DNA from: Spartobacteria bacterium
GTDB taxonomy: Bacteria > Verrucomicrobiota > Verrucomicrobiia > Chthoniobacterales > UBA10450
Assembly: GCA_003169695.1 (NCBI GenBank)
Contig: PNAS01000020.1
Coordinates: forward strand, 1 to 64,000
Length of the DNA: 64,000 bases
Direction: 5' to 3'
Under the pieces are notes generated by a model. It did not search any database, was not told where the DNA came from, and was given only the letters and a program-made list of their open reading frames with translations. A program made the position numbers and the translations under genes. Shown in pieces: positions 1 through 7,362 of the stretch (position 1 is its first letter; the number at the start of each line of letters is the position of its first letter).

Positions 1-45
1 GACCAACACCTCGAGCGAAAAGAGGCCGAGGTCATGAAGATCTGA
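1..45 (+). CDS. 3' end of a gene entering from the left edge
   Basis: Frame 1 is open from the first base and reads a charged helical tail (DQHLERKEAEVMKI) ending at TGA 43-45. Only 14 codons are visible, so neither the family nor even the coding nature is certain. The amphipathic, Glu/Lys-rich composition is typical of a protein C-terminus, and no plausible gene on the other strand covers these bases. Confidence 0.4.
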   Translation, partial: DQHLERKEAEVMKI

Positions 46-75
46 CCGTAGCCATCACCTCCAACCGCGGCAGGT

Positions 76-134
76 TGTAGGGCGTCTGTGTCAGACGCCT
101 CGCGGCGGACGGCGTTTCACAGAAACGCCCTACA
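76..134. repeat. 59-bp palindromic (REP-like) element, copy 1
   Basis: The ends are inverted copies of each other (TGTAGGGCG at 76-84, CGCCCTACA at 126-134). Inside are two back-to-back hairpins, GGCGTCTG-tgt-CAGACGCC and GGCGTTTC-aca-GAAACGCC, separated by a short GC-rich spacer. A second copy with the same plan lies at 58914-58973. The right end supplies the TAG stop codon (132-130, minus strand) of the adjacent gene. It codes for no protein and looks like a non-autonomous REP/MITE-type repeat. Confidence 0.85.
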
Positions 135-945
135 GTCGCACCAGGTCCAACAGAAACTGGCACCAGAGATAAACCATCCCGCGCCAGGAATATTTCACCT
201 CGCCGTCTGCGGTGGATTTCAGCACACCTTTCTTGATATTGTGCGCGATCTGGTCGCGCAAATCATTTTCGACCTCGACCTGGATGCGATCTTCATCCAT
301 TGGATCGATTACACTTGTCTCCACCTGGTTGAGGCGCAGAAACTCGCGGTGGCTTTGGTAAAGCTGCCAGAACGATTGGTCCGGCCGCTGCCGGTTGATC
401 CTAAACTGCGGAGTTAATTTTAACCCGTAAGACAGCGGATAGTTCCACGTTGTCCAAATGATCCCGTCGTTCGCACGGGAGGAAATGCGAAGGTAGTAAA
501 ACGAAAGATCATTCTGCTCGTTCAGGCAAATTGTCGCCTGCGCTCGATCTTCTTCCTTGTAAAAGAGCCGGAAAAACTGGCGATAATCTTCCCAGTCCCA
601 TCCCGCATCATTGATGTGCGCGAATCCTTCGTTCTGGATCTCGCGCGTAATGTCTTCGAGCGTGGGAAAAACTTCCGCGGAGGGCGGACTCTTCGGCCGA
701 AGCGCCTTCTCTTTGGGTAAACGCAGCGCACGAATGCGGGTAAGAATCTCCAGCCAGGGCAGAAAGAGCCAGGTGAGCGCTGCGATCAAACCGAATCCCC
801 AGCTGCCACTGACGAAATAAACCGCCAAAAACGTGGAGACGAGGATACCGATCGCCCCGGCCTTTTGCGCGAACGATGTCTGGAAGCTCCTCAAGGCGAC
901 ACTGAGAACAGCAACGCCCAGCGTGAGGAAAAGGCCAAACAGCAT
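130..945 (-). CDS. membrane-anchored protein of unknown function
   Basis: I do not recognise this family. The 271-residue product starts with three hydrophobic segments (about residues 1-19, 30-47 and 50-68), followed by a Lys/Arg/Pro-rich linker (70-90) and a soluble domain of about 180 residues rich in Trp, Tyr, Arg and acidic residues, with no recognisable catalytic motif. It is probably an inner-membrane protein with a cytoplasmic C-terminal domain. Its ATG (945-943) overlaps the TAA of the glutaredoxin gene by one base, so the two are probably translationally coupled. Its TAG stop lies inside the palindromic element at 76-134, so the last codon or codons may have been set by insertion of that element. 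Confidence 0.7.
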   Translation of the reverse strand: MLFGLFLTLGVAVLSVALRSFQTSFAQKAGAIGILVSTFLAVYFVSGSWGFGLIAALTWLFLPWLEILTRIRALRLPKEKALRPKSPPSAEVFPTLEDITREIQNEGFAHINDAGWDWEDYRQFFRLFYKEEDRAQATICLNEQNDLSFYYLRISSRANDGIIWTTWNYPLSYGLKLTPQFRINRQRPDQSFWQLYQSHREFLRLNQVETSVIDPMDEDRIQVEVENDLRDQIAHNIKKGVLKSTADGEVKYSWRGMVYLWCQFLLDLVRL

Positions 946-1217
946 TAAGGCTCGATTCCGTGCTCGTTCAGAAACTTTTCCAACTGATCGGTATCAAAGT
1001 TCGCCAGAACCTCATCGCCGGCGACCAGTGTCGGCACACAGGTCTGATCCGAAAGCTCCGCCATTTCCTCGTACGCGTCGCGGTCCCGGCCCACATCGAT
1101 CTCGGTAAACTGGTAACCGCGACCAGACAGATAATCCTTCGCGTCCAGGCACCACGAGCACATGGTGCGGCTGTAAAGTGTGAGTTCGGTCGCCACGAGG
1201 GGAATAAACAAGCCCAT
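945..1217 (-). CDS. glutaredoxin-like thiol-disulfide protein
   Basis: A 90-residue protein with the glutaredoxin/thioredoxin fold pattern. A short beta strand (TELTLYSRTMC) leads into the redox motif CSWC at about residues 20-23, followed by a helix, a second strand (QFTEIDVG), and the TCVPTLVAGDEVL segment that carries the cis-proline expected for glutathione or substrate binding. Family members reduce protein disulfides or mixed disulfides with glutathione in the cytoplasm. The length fits the family. The motif CxWC differs from the classical CPYC, so the physiological reductant is open. It is coupled by a one-base stop/start overlap to the membrane protein downstream, so a redox role for that pair is possible but unproven. 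Confidence 0.85.
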   Translation of the reverse strand: MGLFIPLVATELTLYSRTMCSWCLDAKDYLSGRGYQFTEIDVGRDRDAYEEMAELSDQTCVPTLVAGDEVLANFDTDQLEKFLNEHGIEP

Positions 1218-1252
1218 CCCGCCCCGTCAACCGCCCCTCCATTCGAATCGCG

Positions 1253-2794
1253 TCAGTAAGACTTTCCCCAGAGAACCCGGCCGCGGCTCAGCCCACCACT
1301 GAAAATGCAGACGCCTGGTTCAGATGGATTCGCGGTGTCTTCCAGGGGAATGCAGCGGATCGTGACTTTCAGGTCGTCTTTGATTTGCTGTTCGACTTCG
1401 CGTGAGCCGTCCCAATGCGCGAGCGCAAAGCCGCCATGGATTTCGGGTTTGGCCGAATGCTTTGGCGTAAAAAAGTCGTAGAACTCTTCCTTGGAGTCGA
1501 TCACGCGCGTATGTGTGTCCCGGAACTGTTTCGCGCGCTCAAGAAGATTTAGCTGAATGGAATCCAGCAGTTCGATGGCGCGCCTAACGAGTTCTGGGAC
1601 CGGTAAGAATTCCTTCGTCTTCACAGGTTGATCTCGCCGGCTCACCGCGACAGTGCCTGATTCCAGATCGCGGGGGCCGAGCTCGACGCGGAGCGGGACT
1701 CCCTTCTTGATCCATTCCCAGTTCTTCAATCCTCCACCGAGATCACGTTGATCGAGTTCCACTTCGAGGGGCGCGCCGAAATATGTCAACGCCCGCAGTT
1801 CACCCGCAAGTTTTTCCGCCGCTTCCAGCACTCGCGCGCGCGTTTCCTCCTTCGTAGTAATCGGCAGAATCACGAGGTGGATCGGCGCGATCCGAGGAGG
1901 AAGAACGAGCCCATCATCGTCGGCATGCGCCATGATGACCGTGCCGATGAGCCGGGTGCTCATGCCCCAGCTTGTTGTCCAGCCGAACTCCTGCGTCCCC
2001 GCCCGCGATTGGAATTGAATCCCGCTCGCGCGCGAAAAATTCTGGCCAAGAAAATGTGACGTGCCGGCTTGGATCGCCTTCCGGTCCTGCACCATCGCTT
2101 CAATGCAAAGCGTCTGGACTGCCCCAGGAAACCGTTCGCTCTCCGATTTCTCGCCGCTGATAACCGGCACCGCGAGATGATCGCGCACGAACGTTTCATA
2201 CACCTCGAGCATCTGCTTGGTTTCCGCGCGCGCTTCGGCTTCGGTTTCGTGCACGGTATGCCCCTCTTGCCAGAGGAATTCGGTGGTGCGGAGAAAAACG
2301 CGCGGCCGCATCTCCCAACGCACGACATTGGCCCATTGATTAATGAGAATCGGAAGGTCGCGATAGCTTTGCACCCACTTCGCGTAGCTTGCGCCGATAA
2401 TGGTTTCAGAGGTGGGCCTAACGACCAGCGGTTCAGTCAGCGGACTGGCCGGGACCATCTTCCCCTCGGCGTTTACTTCCAGCCGGCTGTGCGTAACGAT
2501 CGCGCATTCCTTCGCGAAACCTTCCACGTGGGACGCTTCACGTTCAAAATAACTAAGCGGAATGAAAAGCGGAAAATAGGCGTTCCGGTGTCCGGTCGCC
2601 TTGAACATCGCATCGAGCTGGCGCTGCATGTTTTCCCAGACGCCGTAGCCCCAGGGACGAATCACCATGCAGCCCCGGACATCCGACGGCTCAGCCATCT
2701 CGGCGGCGCGAACGACTTGCTGATACCATTCGGGGAAATCCTCATCACGCCGCGGCGTGATTGCGGTTTTGGCGGCGGCAGTTTGATTGGCCAT
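1253..2794 (-). CDS. proS: prolyl-tRNA synthetase, archaeal/eukaryotic type
   Basis: Class II aminoacyl-tRNA synthetase that charges tRNA-Pro in the cytoplasm. It reads 513 residues from MANQTAAAK. An upstream in-frame extension of 72 codons exists but overlaps the divergent gene at 2900 and is basic and unconserved-looking, so I reject it. Visible signatures are the FPEWYQQVVRAAEMA start, the proline/ATP pocket (RPTSETI, EFLWQEGHT), GTSHFLGQNFSRA, the anticodon-binding domain (about residues 300-400), and the C-terminal extra domain ending in the tyrosine (WGKSY) typical of the short, editing-less archaeal/eukaryotic-type enzyme. It lacks the long INS editing insertion of E. coli ProRS. It stands alone, divergent from the gene at 2900. 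Confidence 0.95.
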   Translation of the reverse strand: MANQTAAAKTAITPRRDEDFPEWYQQVVRAAEMAEPSDVRGCMVIRPWGYGVWENMQRQLDAMFKATGHRNAYFPLFIPLSYFEREASHVEGFAKECAIVTHSRLEVNAEGKMVPASPLTEPLVVRPTSETIIGASYAKWVQSYRDLPILINQWANVVRWEMRPRVFLRTTEFLWQEGHTVHETEAEARAETKQMLEVYETFVRDHLAVPVISGEKSESERFPGAVQTLCIEAMVQDRKAIQAGTSHFLGQNFSRASGIQFQSRAGTQEFGWTTSWGMSTRLIGTVIMAHADDDGLVLPPRIAPIHLVILPITTKEETRARVLEAAEKLAGELRALTYFGAPLEVELDQRDLGGGLKNWEWIKKGVPLRVELGPRDLESGTVAVSRRDQPVKTKEFLPVPELVRRAIELLDSIQLNLLERAKQFRDTHTRVIDSKEEFYDFFTPKHSAKPEIHGGFALAHWDGSREVEQQIKDDLKVTIRCIPLEDTANPSEPGVCIFSGGLSRGRVLWGKSY

Positions 2795-2899
2795 GCGAGA
2801 AAGCGGGAAAATTACGCTTGGCGAAATGAAATGACCAGCGACCATTTCTCGATCCGCCGCCGCAACTTTTGGGCGCTGCCGGGTTATATTATCGAAATA

Positions 2900-3238
2900 A
2901 TGAAAGCGAGATTTACCTTCCTCCTCGTTCCGACCTTGGCTGCCGCGCTTCAGTTCGCGCCGACCGTCCTGGCGCAGCCGCCTGCGGACAAGCCGGTGCG
3001 ACAATTTCAAATGGAGCGCCGCGCCCGCTGGACCAGCCTAAATGAAGAAGAGCGATCGAAGCTGAAAACGGCCTATCAGAAAGCGATGGCCGATCCCGCT
3101 GTGCGGGCGGCGCGTGACAGGCTCAGACAAGCTCGGCGGGAATTCCGTGAAGTTATGCGCCCCGCTCTATTGAAAGCGGATCCCTCCATCCAGCCGATTC
3201 TCGAAAAAACGCGCGCGGAGCGGCCGGGCAGGGATTAA
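2900..3238 (+). CDS. small periplasmic Spy/CpxP-like protein
   Basis: 112 residues from ATG 2900. A signal peptide (MKARFTFLLVPTLAAALQFA, cleavage near VLAQ) is followed by a highly basic, all-helical mature region with several Arg-rich heptads and the pattern LNEEERSKLKTAYQKA, which resembles the LTxxQ repeat proteins (Spy/CpxP, periplasmic heavy-metal sensor-like). Members of that group act as periplasmic chaperones or metal/stress sensors, but the similarity here is in composition and pattern only. A longer open frame reaching back to 2069 is antisense to proS and was rejected. About 105 bp separate it from the divergent proS start, and this must hold both promoters. Confidence 0.65.
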   Translation: MKARFTFLLVPTLAAALQFAPTVLAQPPADKPVRQFQMERRARWTSLNEEERSKLKTAYQKAMADPAVRAARDRLRQARREFREVMRPALLKADPSIQPILEKTRAERPGRD

Positions 3239-3371
3239 AGAGCGAGCAGAGAGATTTCATCCCGAGCCGCGCAAGCGGGACCGCGACCATGGGACGAGCT
3301 CACCTCGCAAAAACAGCCCGGTCTTCGCGTCATTGCAAAACGGAAGTTGCGCCTGCCTCAGCGCATCCCAA

Positions 3372-4046
3372 TCAGAAATTTCGCGCGACAAGCGCCGCCG
3401 CGGACGACTGGCCACGTTCGGCGTAGCCCCCGGCGAAGTCCATGCTGCAAACTGTCCCGAATCTCGCATGCCGACCGAACGCTGCGCCGGCAAAGTTGAA
3501 GTTCGGATTGAAAATATTCTTCCGATGTTTCCGGGCCGGCAACCCGTCGTCGATTATGAGCGCGAGCACTACGGCGCGCGCGGTCGATTTGCCGTAGGAA
3601 ATGTTTTCGCCCCAAGTGCCGCCGCATGTTCCATAACGGCTGATGCGCGCCAGAGCATTGCTCGCATCGCGCCCTGCATGCCCGAATCCTCCGGACGCTT
3701 GATCGGCACAATGGTCCGCGGTCGCGCGGCACATTCCAGGCGAGAGCGCCAGCGGCGCTTGCGGTTGAGCGCTTCGCAAAAAGGAAATCGCCTCGTCCAG
3801 AGCCCCCATGCCTTCCTTTGTCCGGATTCTCGTATGTCCCGGCAAGACCATGACGTTGCCGCTCATCCTGCCGCGCAATTCTTCCACGAAAGTGGCATAA
3901 AGCGCCGGGTTTCGTCGCGCGAGATTCAGCTCACGAATCACCGCACGCGATGATGTGTTGTCTGCATCTGTTGACTTTTCTTCACCGGCCGTAGCCGGAT
4001 GAATGAGAAAGGCGAGAAACAACAACGACAGAGACGAGCGATGCAT
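3372..4046 (-). CDS. secreted CAP (SCP/PR-1) domain protein
   Basis: 224 residues from ATG 4046. The longer open frame up to 4640 is antisense to rplM and was discarded. An N-terminal signal peptide (MHRSSLSLLFLAFLIHPATA) precedes the CAP domain. The domain shows the first-helix motif RELNLARRNPALYATFVEEL, the CAP2-like core GHAGRDASNALARIS followed by GTWGENISYG, and the C-terminal half HRKNIFNPNFNFAGAAFG with CSMDFAGGYAE. CAP proteins are extracytoplasmic, and bacterial members are mostly uncharacterised, with roles proposed in envelope or polysaccharide binding. The putative His/Glu cluster is present (GHAG, WGEN). It is divergent from rplM by about 140 bp. Confidence 0.82.
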   Translation of the reverse strand: MHRSSLSLLFLAFLIHPATAGEEKSTDADNTSSRAVIRELNLARRNPALYATFVEELRGRMSGNVMVLPGHTRIRTKEGMGALDEAISFLRSAQPQAPLALSPGMCRATADHCADQASGGFGHAGRDASNALARISRYGTCGGTWGENISYGKSTARAVVLALIIDDGLPARKHRKNIFNPNFNFAGAAFGRHARFGTVCSMDFAGGYAERGQSSAAALVARNF

Positions 4047-4187
4047 TATGGTAATTATAAGCAAATGCGGTGCCAGCCGAGCACTCGGTCGGCGGTCGAA
4101 ATCCGGCTCGTCAGTCACGCCATTGCCGTCCAAGAAGCTGTTGACACTTTCGAGGCACACTCGTAATTTCCGTGCCCTTTCACCCTG

Positions 4188-4622
4188 ATGAAGACGTTTT
4201 CTGCAAAAGCCAGCGAAGTCCCTCGCAAATGGTGGATCATCGACGCCAACAATCAGGTGCTCGGTCAGGTTGCCGTAAAAGCGGCTAATCTTTTGCGCGG
4301 AAAGGAAAAGGCCATCTACACACCTCACGTCGACACGGGCGACTTCGTGGTCGTGATCAACGCGGAGAAAGTTCGCCTGACGGGCAAGAAAGAAGAGCAG
4401 AAAAGCTACATGAGCTTTTCCGGTTTCGTCGGTGGGCACAAAACCGAGAACGTTCGGGCGCGTCGCGCACGTCACCCGGAGCTGCTTGTCGAACGCGCCA
4501 TCCGCGGAATGATTCCGCATAACAAACTCGGGCGCGCCGTTTACCGGAAGCTCAAGGTTTATCGCGGCGATTTGCATCCTCATGCCGCGCAGCAGCCGGC
4601 GAATGTCTCGCTTGCATCCTAG
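4188..4622 (+). CDS. rplM: ribosomal protein uL13
   Basis: 144 residues, the normal family length. Characteristic segments are RKWWIIDANNQVLGQVAVKA near the start, GDFVVVINAEKVRLTGKK, and the 50S-binding signature GMIPHNKLGRAVYRKLKVY. It is an assembly protein of the large ribosomal subunit. The stop is nine bases before rpsI, the usual rplM-rpsI pair seen across bacteria. No obvious Shine-Dalgarno sequence precedes the ATG, as for many genes of this window. Confidence 0.97.
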   Translation: MKTFSAKASEVPRKWWIIDANNQVLGQVAVKAANLLRGKEKAIYTPHVDTGDFVVVINAEKVRLTGKKEEQKSYMSFSGFVGGHKTENVRARRARHPELLVERAIRGMIPHNKLGRAVYRKLKVYRGDLHPHAAQQPANVSLAS

Positions 4623-4631
4623 AATTTTTCC

Positions 4632-5027
4632 ATGGCACAAACTCAGGAATTTATCGCTACCGGCCGCCGTAAGACCTCTGTGGCGCGCATTCGCATGACA
4701 CCGGGCAACGGCAAGATCGACATCAATGGAAAAAGCTTTGAAGATTATTTTCCGACGGTCCCGCTGCAGAACACGGTGCTCCAGCCCCTTCAGGTGGTGA
4801 AATTGACAAATTCCTACGATCTCTCAATCAACACCACGGGCGGAGGTCCCACCGGCCAGGCGGGCGCGGCGCGGCTCGCGATCTCGCGGGCGCTCCTGCT
4901 GGTCGACGCGAATCTTCGCGGAACGCTCAAAGCGGAAGGATTGCTCCGGCGCGATCCGCGGATGAAAGAACGGAAAAAATCCGGCCAGCCAGGGGCGCGG
5001 AAACGTTTCCAATTCTCGAAGCGCTAA
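4632..5027 (+). CDS. rpsI: ribosomal protein uS9
   Basis: 131 residues. It opens with the hallmark ATGRRKTSVARIRMTPG, carries GGGPTGQAGAARLAISRALL, and ends in the typical Lys/Arg-rich tail (KKSGQPGARKRFQFSKR) whose last residues reach the P-site tRNA in the 30S subunit. It is second in the rplM-rpsI operon. The stop is followed by a short GC-rich spacer and then by the 3' end of a convergent gene. Confidence 0.97.
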   Translation: MAQTQEFIATGRRKTSVARIRMTPGNGKIDINGKSFEDYFPTVPLQNTVLQPLQVVKLTNSYDLSINTTGGGPTGQAGAARLAISRALLLVDANLRGTLKAEGLLRRDPRMKERKKSGQPGARKRFQFSKR

Positions 5028-5091
5028 ACGCGCAAACGCTAGAGCGCTCTCGCCTAACGATCAGTTCGGCGGGTGACAGCTGCGGCTGCAC

Positions 5092-5856
5092 TCACGGTTT
5101 TTGCGGACCTGCAGTCTTCTTAGGCAGGCTCGGAACCGGCGGAGCAGCCGCCGGTGGGGCGGCCGTCGGCGGAGCCGGTGGTCGTAACAGAAGCCTCGGT
5201 ACGCTCGCGGCAGGCGCCGGAGCCTTGGAGGTAGTCGCCTCTGGTGGGGCCGCAGGCTTTAACAACCGAAGTTGTCGCGTCGCTTCGCTGGCAACGAGAC
5301 TATCGCGATATTTGGTCAAGATTGTCTCGCAAACGCGTCGCGCTTCTTCGATTTGATTTTTTTCCTTGAGGATGTGCACCTCTGAGATCATGGCAATCGG
5401 GGCGATGAAACCTTGCGGATCATCCGCAGCCAGACGCTGATAAACAGTCAACGCCTCATCGCGTTTCTCGAGCGATTCCAGATTCGCGGCCATCGCCATT
5501 CGAGCCGTCCCCTTCAGCTGATGCTTCGGGTTCTTATCAACGAACGACTGAAGCGTCGCGTTCGCCTCGTTGAATTTTTTTTCCTTCCTCTGCTCCTCGG
5601 CTAGAAAAAGATAGGCGGACCCACCGGCTGCCGTTCCTGGATATTGCGCGATGACTTTCTGAAAATCAGCGGCAGTCTTTGCTGCCGTGAGCACGTTCGC
5701 CGCGGTGGCATCACGGCGATCGGAGTAAAGCCGATACCCTCCCCAGGCGGCGACCGCGAGAAGCGCAATAACGAGAGCCGCGAATACTTCTTTCTTGTGC
5801 CGCTCCCAAAACACCTGGGTCTCGAGCACTGGATCAGTAGATGACAGAGTCGGCAT
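5092..5856 (-). CDS. inner-membrane TPR protein (YfgM-like) with Pro/Ala tail
   Basis: 254 residues. Order: a short cytoplasmic N-terminus with a basic KKE cluster, one transmembrane helix (about residues 23-42, FAALVIALLAVAAWGGYRLY), then a periplasmic helical region with tetratricopeptide-like repeats (residues 45-200: ADFQKVIAQYPGTAAGGSAY, FNEANATLQSFVDKNP and following), and a low-complexity Pro/Ala tail from about 203. The architecture matches YfgM, an ancillary SecYEG subunit linked to periplasmic chaperones, but the Pro/Ala tail is not part of that family. The function is inferred from architecture only. It is convergent with rpsI. Confidence 0.7.
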   Translation of the reverse strand: MPTLSSTDPVLETQVFWERHKKEVFAALVIALLAVAAWGGYRLYSDRRDATAANVLTAAKTAADFQKVIAQYPGTAAGGSAYLFLAEEQRKEKKFNEANATLQSFVDKNPKHQLKGTARMAMAANLESLEKRDEALTVYQRLAADDPQGFIAPIAMISEVHILKEKNQIEEARRVCETILTKYRDSLVASEATRQLRLLKPAAPPEATTSKAPAPAASVPRLLLRPPAPPTAAPPAAAPPVPSLPKKTAGPQKP

Positions 5857-5966
5857 GGCTTAAATCTTGGGAGGCGTCGGCCCATCTTTGGAGCGCGAGG
5901 CTTGGTGTTATGCCACGCGAAAGTTTCATGCGCAAGCGCGAGAAGGGAGTCCAAACCGGAAGACGA

Positions 5967-6366
5967 CTATCGGCGGCGTTTGTTGTTCCGCGCAGGCAAC
6001 CTGATTTTGGGCGACGGACGCGTGCCCCATTCCACAAATTTGCGCATCAGGGCAAGCGCGTCTTTATTTTCCGCGGCCGAATTCGAGGCGGCGTAATCTG
6101 CAGGGACGATCAGATCCTAGTCGCGCATGTGGCGTCGTTCGCGGTAAAGAGCACGCAAAAATTTCCAGCGATGCCGGTGATAATGGGCGTCTCGAGCGTG
6201 GTCGGAAAAAAGCCGGAGTGCTTCGGTTTGAGGACAAAAAATCGTCCTCCTCGGGCTGGAGCAACTTGACGATCTCGTGGCCGCGCGATTCTCCACGCAG
6301 GCAATGCTGCACTGGCCGGCGAAAGTCGGACTGCCAACGCCCGAAATTATCATTCACATAGTTTTT
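5967..6366 (-). pseudogene. decayed isochorismatase-family hydrolase
   Basis: Three different minus-strand frames line up end to end into one isochorismatase-like sequence. YVNDNFGRWQSDFRR...LLQPEEDDF is encoded by about 6365-6240. FFVLKPKHSGFFPTTLETP...GIAGNFCVLFTANDA is encoded by about 6240-6125 in a second frame. HMRD, a TAG stop, then DLIVPADYAASNSAAENKDA is encoded by about 6130-6060 in a third frame, ending at TAG 5969-5967. The nucleophile Cys of the family is still visible in NFCVLFTAND. At least two frameshifts and one in-frame stop are needed, and the N-terminal 70-80 residues with the catalytic Asp are absent because the neighbouring gene at 6350-6640 occupies their place. This is a true relic unless the assembly has clustered indel errors here. 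Confidence 0.72.
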
Positions 6367-6640
6367 TGCGGGCATCAGCCGTTGGATTTTGCCAGCTCTT
6401 CTTCCGGCTGCCGGATTTCTTGCCGCCTTTTTTTCCGCCCTTTCGCGAGCTCGCTTTGCTACTGATCTTCCCGCGGCCCGAGCCGCTCTTCTTTCCGCCC
6501 TTGTCCGATTTGTTTACCGTCGCCCAGGCGCGGCTCTCGGCTTCCTTCTTCGAGACGCCGCGCTTTTCATATCCTTCTTCGATGTGCTCAGCTTTGCGTT
6601 TTTGTTTGTCCGTGTATTTCGCTTTGCTTCCTTGTGCCAT
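6350..6640 (-). CDS. small basic protein, plasmid-stabilisation-like (KYTDKQ..KAEHI family)
   Basis: 96 residues and very basic. The conserved block is KYTDKQKRKAEHIEEGYEKR followed by GVSKKEAESRAWATVNKSDKGGKKSGSG, which I recognise as the small family often annotated as a plasmid stabilisation protein. The tail is a Lys/Gly/Ser-rich low-complexity stretch suggesting nucleic-acid binding. The biochemical role is unknown and the database name is historical. The gene ends inside the remnant of the isochorismatase gene, and about 140 bp separate its start from the next pseudogene. Confidence 0.75.
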   Translation of the reverse strand: MAQGSKAKYTDKQKRKAEHIEEGYEKRGVSKKEAESRAWATVNKSDKGGKKSGSGRGKISSKASSRKGGKKGGKKSGSRKKSWQNPTADARKKLCE

Positions 6641-6781
6641 GTCTTGAACCTTCGTTTTGCGTCCGACGAACGCGTTTCGTTTTCTAGAATAACGTAACCC
6701 AAGGTGACATTGGGTTTATCAGCCTCCGCGGCTCGTTTTCGATCCGCCCATTCAGCACTCCCCAAGCGATAAAATTTCAGA

Positions 6782-7282
6782 ATGCAATCGTTCTGGGATT
6801 TTGTTGGACCACTTCTCGGTCTTGGTGCCGAGCCGAAGAACTTGACCTTCGCGCAAATCTCGCTGCGCGGCGTAATCATATTTTTGATTACGCTCCTGAT
6901 GGTGTGCCTCAGCAGCAAGCGTTCGCTCGCCGAGAAGACCGCCTTCGACGCCATCTTTCTCGTTATTCTGGCCTCAGTCCTGTCGCGCGCAATCAATGGC
7001 ACTGCCGGATTCTTCGCCTCGATCGGGCGGCTTCGTTCTCGTTTTTCTGCGCTCATTCGCCTGGGTCGCGTGCCGCTCGCATGCCTTCGGCAAACTCATC
7101 AAAGGTTTCCCCGACACTATCGTCGAAAATGGGAAACCGCTGTTCGACATGATGCGGCGAAATCTTATCTCACAACACGATCTTGAAGAAGACTTGCGCC
7201 TGGACGCCAAGGTCGAGGACATTCGAAAGTCCTCCGGGCGCGCATTGAGCGCAGCGGCGATATCAGCTTCATCAAGAACTGA
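6782..7282 (+). pseudogene. frameshifted DUF421 (YetF-like) membrane protein
   Basis: Frame one reads a typical DUF421 N-terminus from ATG 6782: membrane helices, then KRSLAEKTAFDAIFLVILAS and INGTAGFFAS. The reading then has to change frame near 7020 to continue with GGFVLVFLRSFAWVACRSHA and FGKLIKGFPDTIVENGKPLF, then HDLEEDLRLDAKVEDIRK. It must change again near 7230 to give VLRARIERSGDISFIKN and TGA 7280-7282. All the pieces are in the correct order and the C-terminal signature ERSGDISFIK is intact, so this is a recently broken copy, or a gene with two sequencing indels. Intact relatives are small inner-membrane proteins of unknown function. Confidence 0.78.
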
Positions 7283-7320
7283 AACGGGCGCGCCTCTTGT
7301 CAAAAATCCGCTGAGTTGAG

Positions 7321-7348
7321 CGTTGGACGTTGGACGTTGGACGTTGGA
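7321..7348. repeat. heptanucleotide tandem repeat (CGTTGGA x4)
   Basis: Four perfect head-to-tail copies of CGTTGGA, beginning just after the DUF421 relic and ending 14 bp before the aminotransferase start codon. No protein or hairpin explains them. A seven-base period also appears in the short repeat inside acnA at 14641-14660. The location places it in the 5' untranslated or promoter region of the gene at 7363. Confidence 0.8.
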
Positions 7349-7362
7349 CCTTTCTCCTGTCC

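Noticed and set aside
2069..3238. 389-residue plus-strand open frame across proS
   Set aside because: The first 277 codons are antisense to proS and unlike any family; only the last 112 codons, from ATG 2900 with a signal peptide, are kept.
3372..4640. 422-residue minus-strand open frame reaching into rplM
   Set aside because: The upstream 198 codons are the mirror of the L13 gene; the signal peptide starting at 4046 marks the real gene.
5028..5091. Terminator after rpsI
   Set aside because: GAGCGCTC is a short palindrome but no U-tract follows on either strand, so I do not call it.
7321..7348. CGTTGGA array as a CRISPR or iteron origin
   Set aside because: Perfect 7-bp head-to-tail copies without spacers, no cas or rep genes nearby; a simple tandem repeat.
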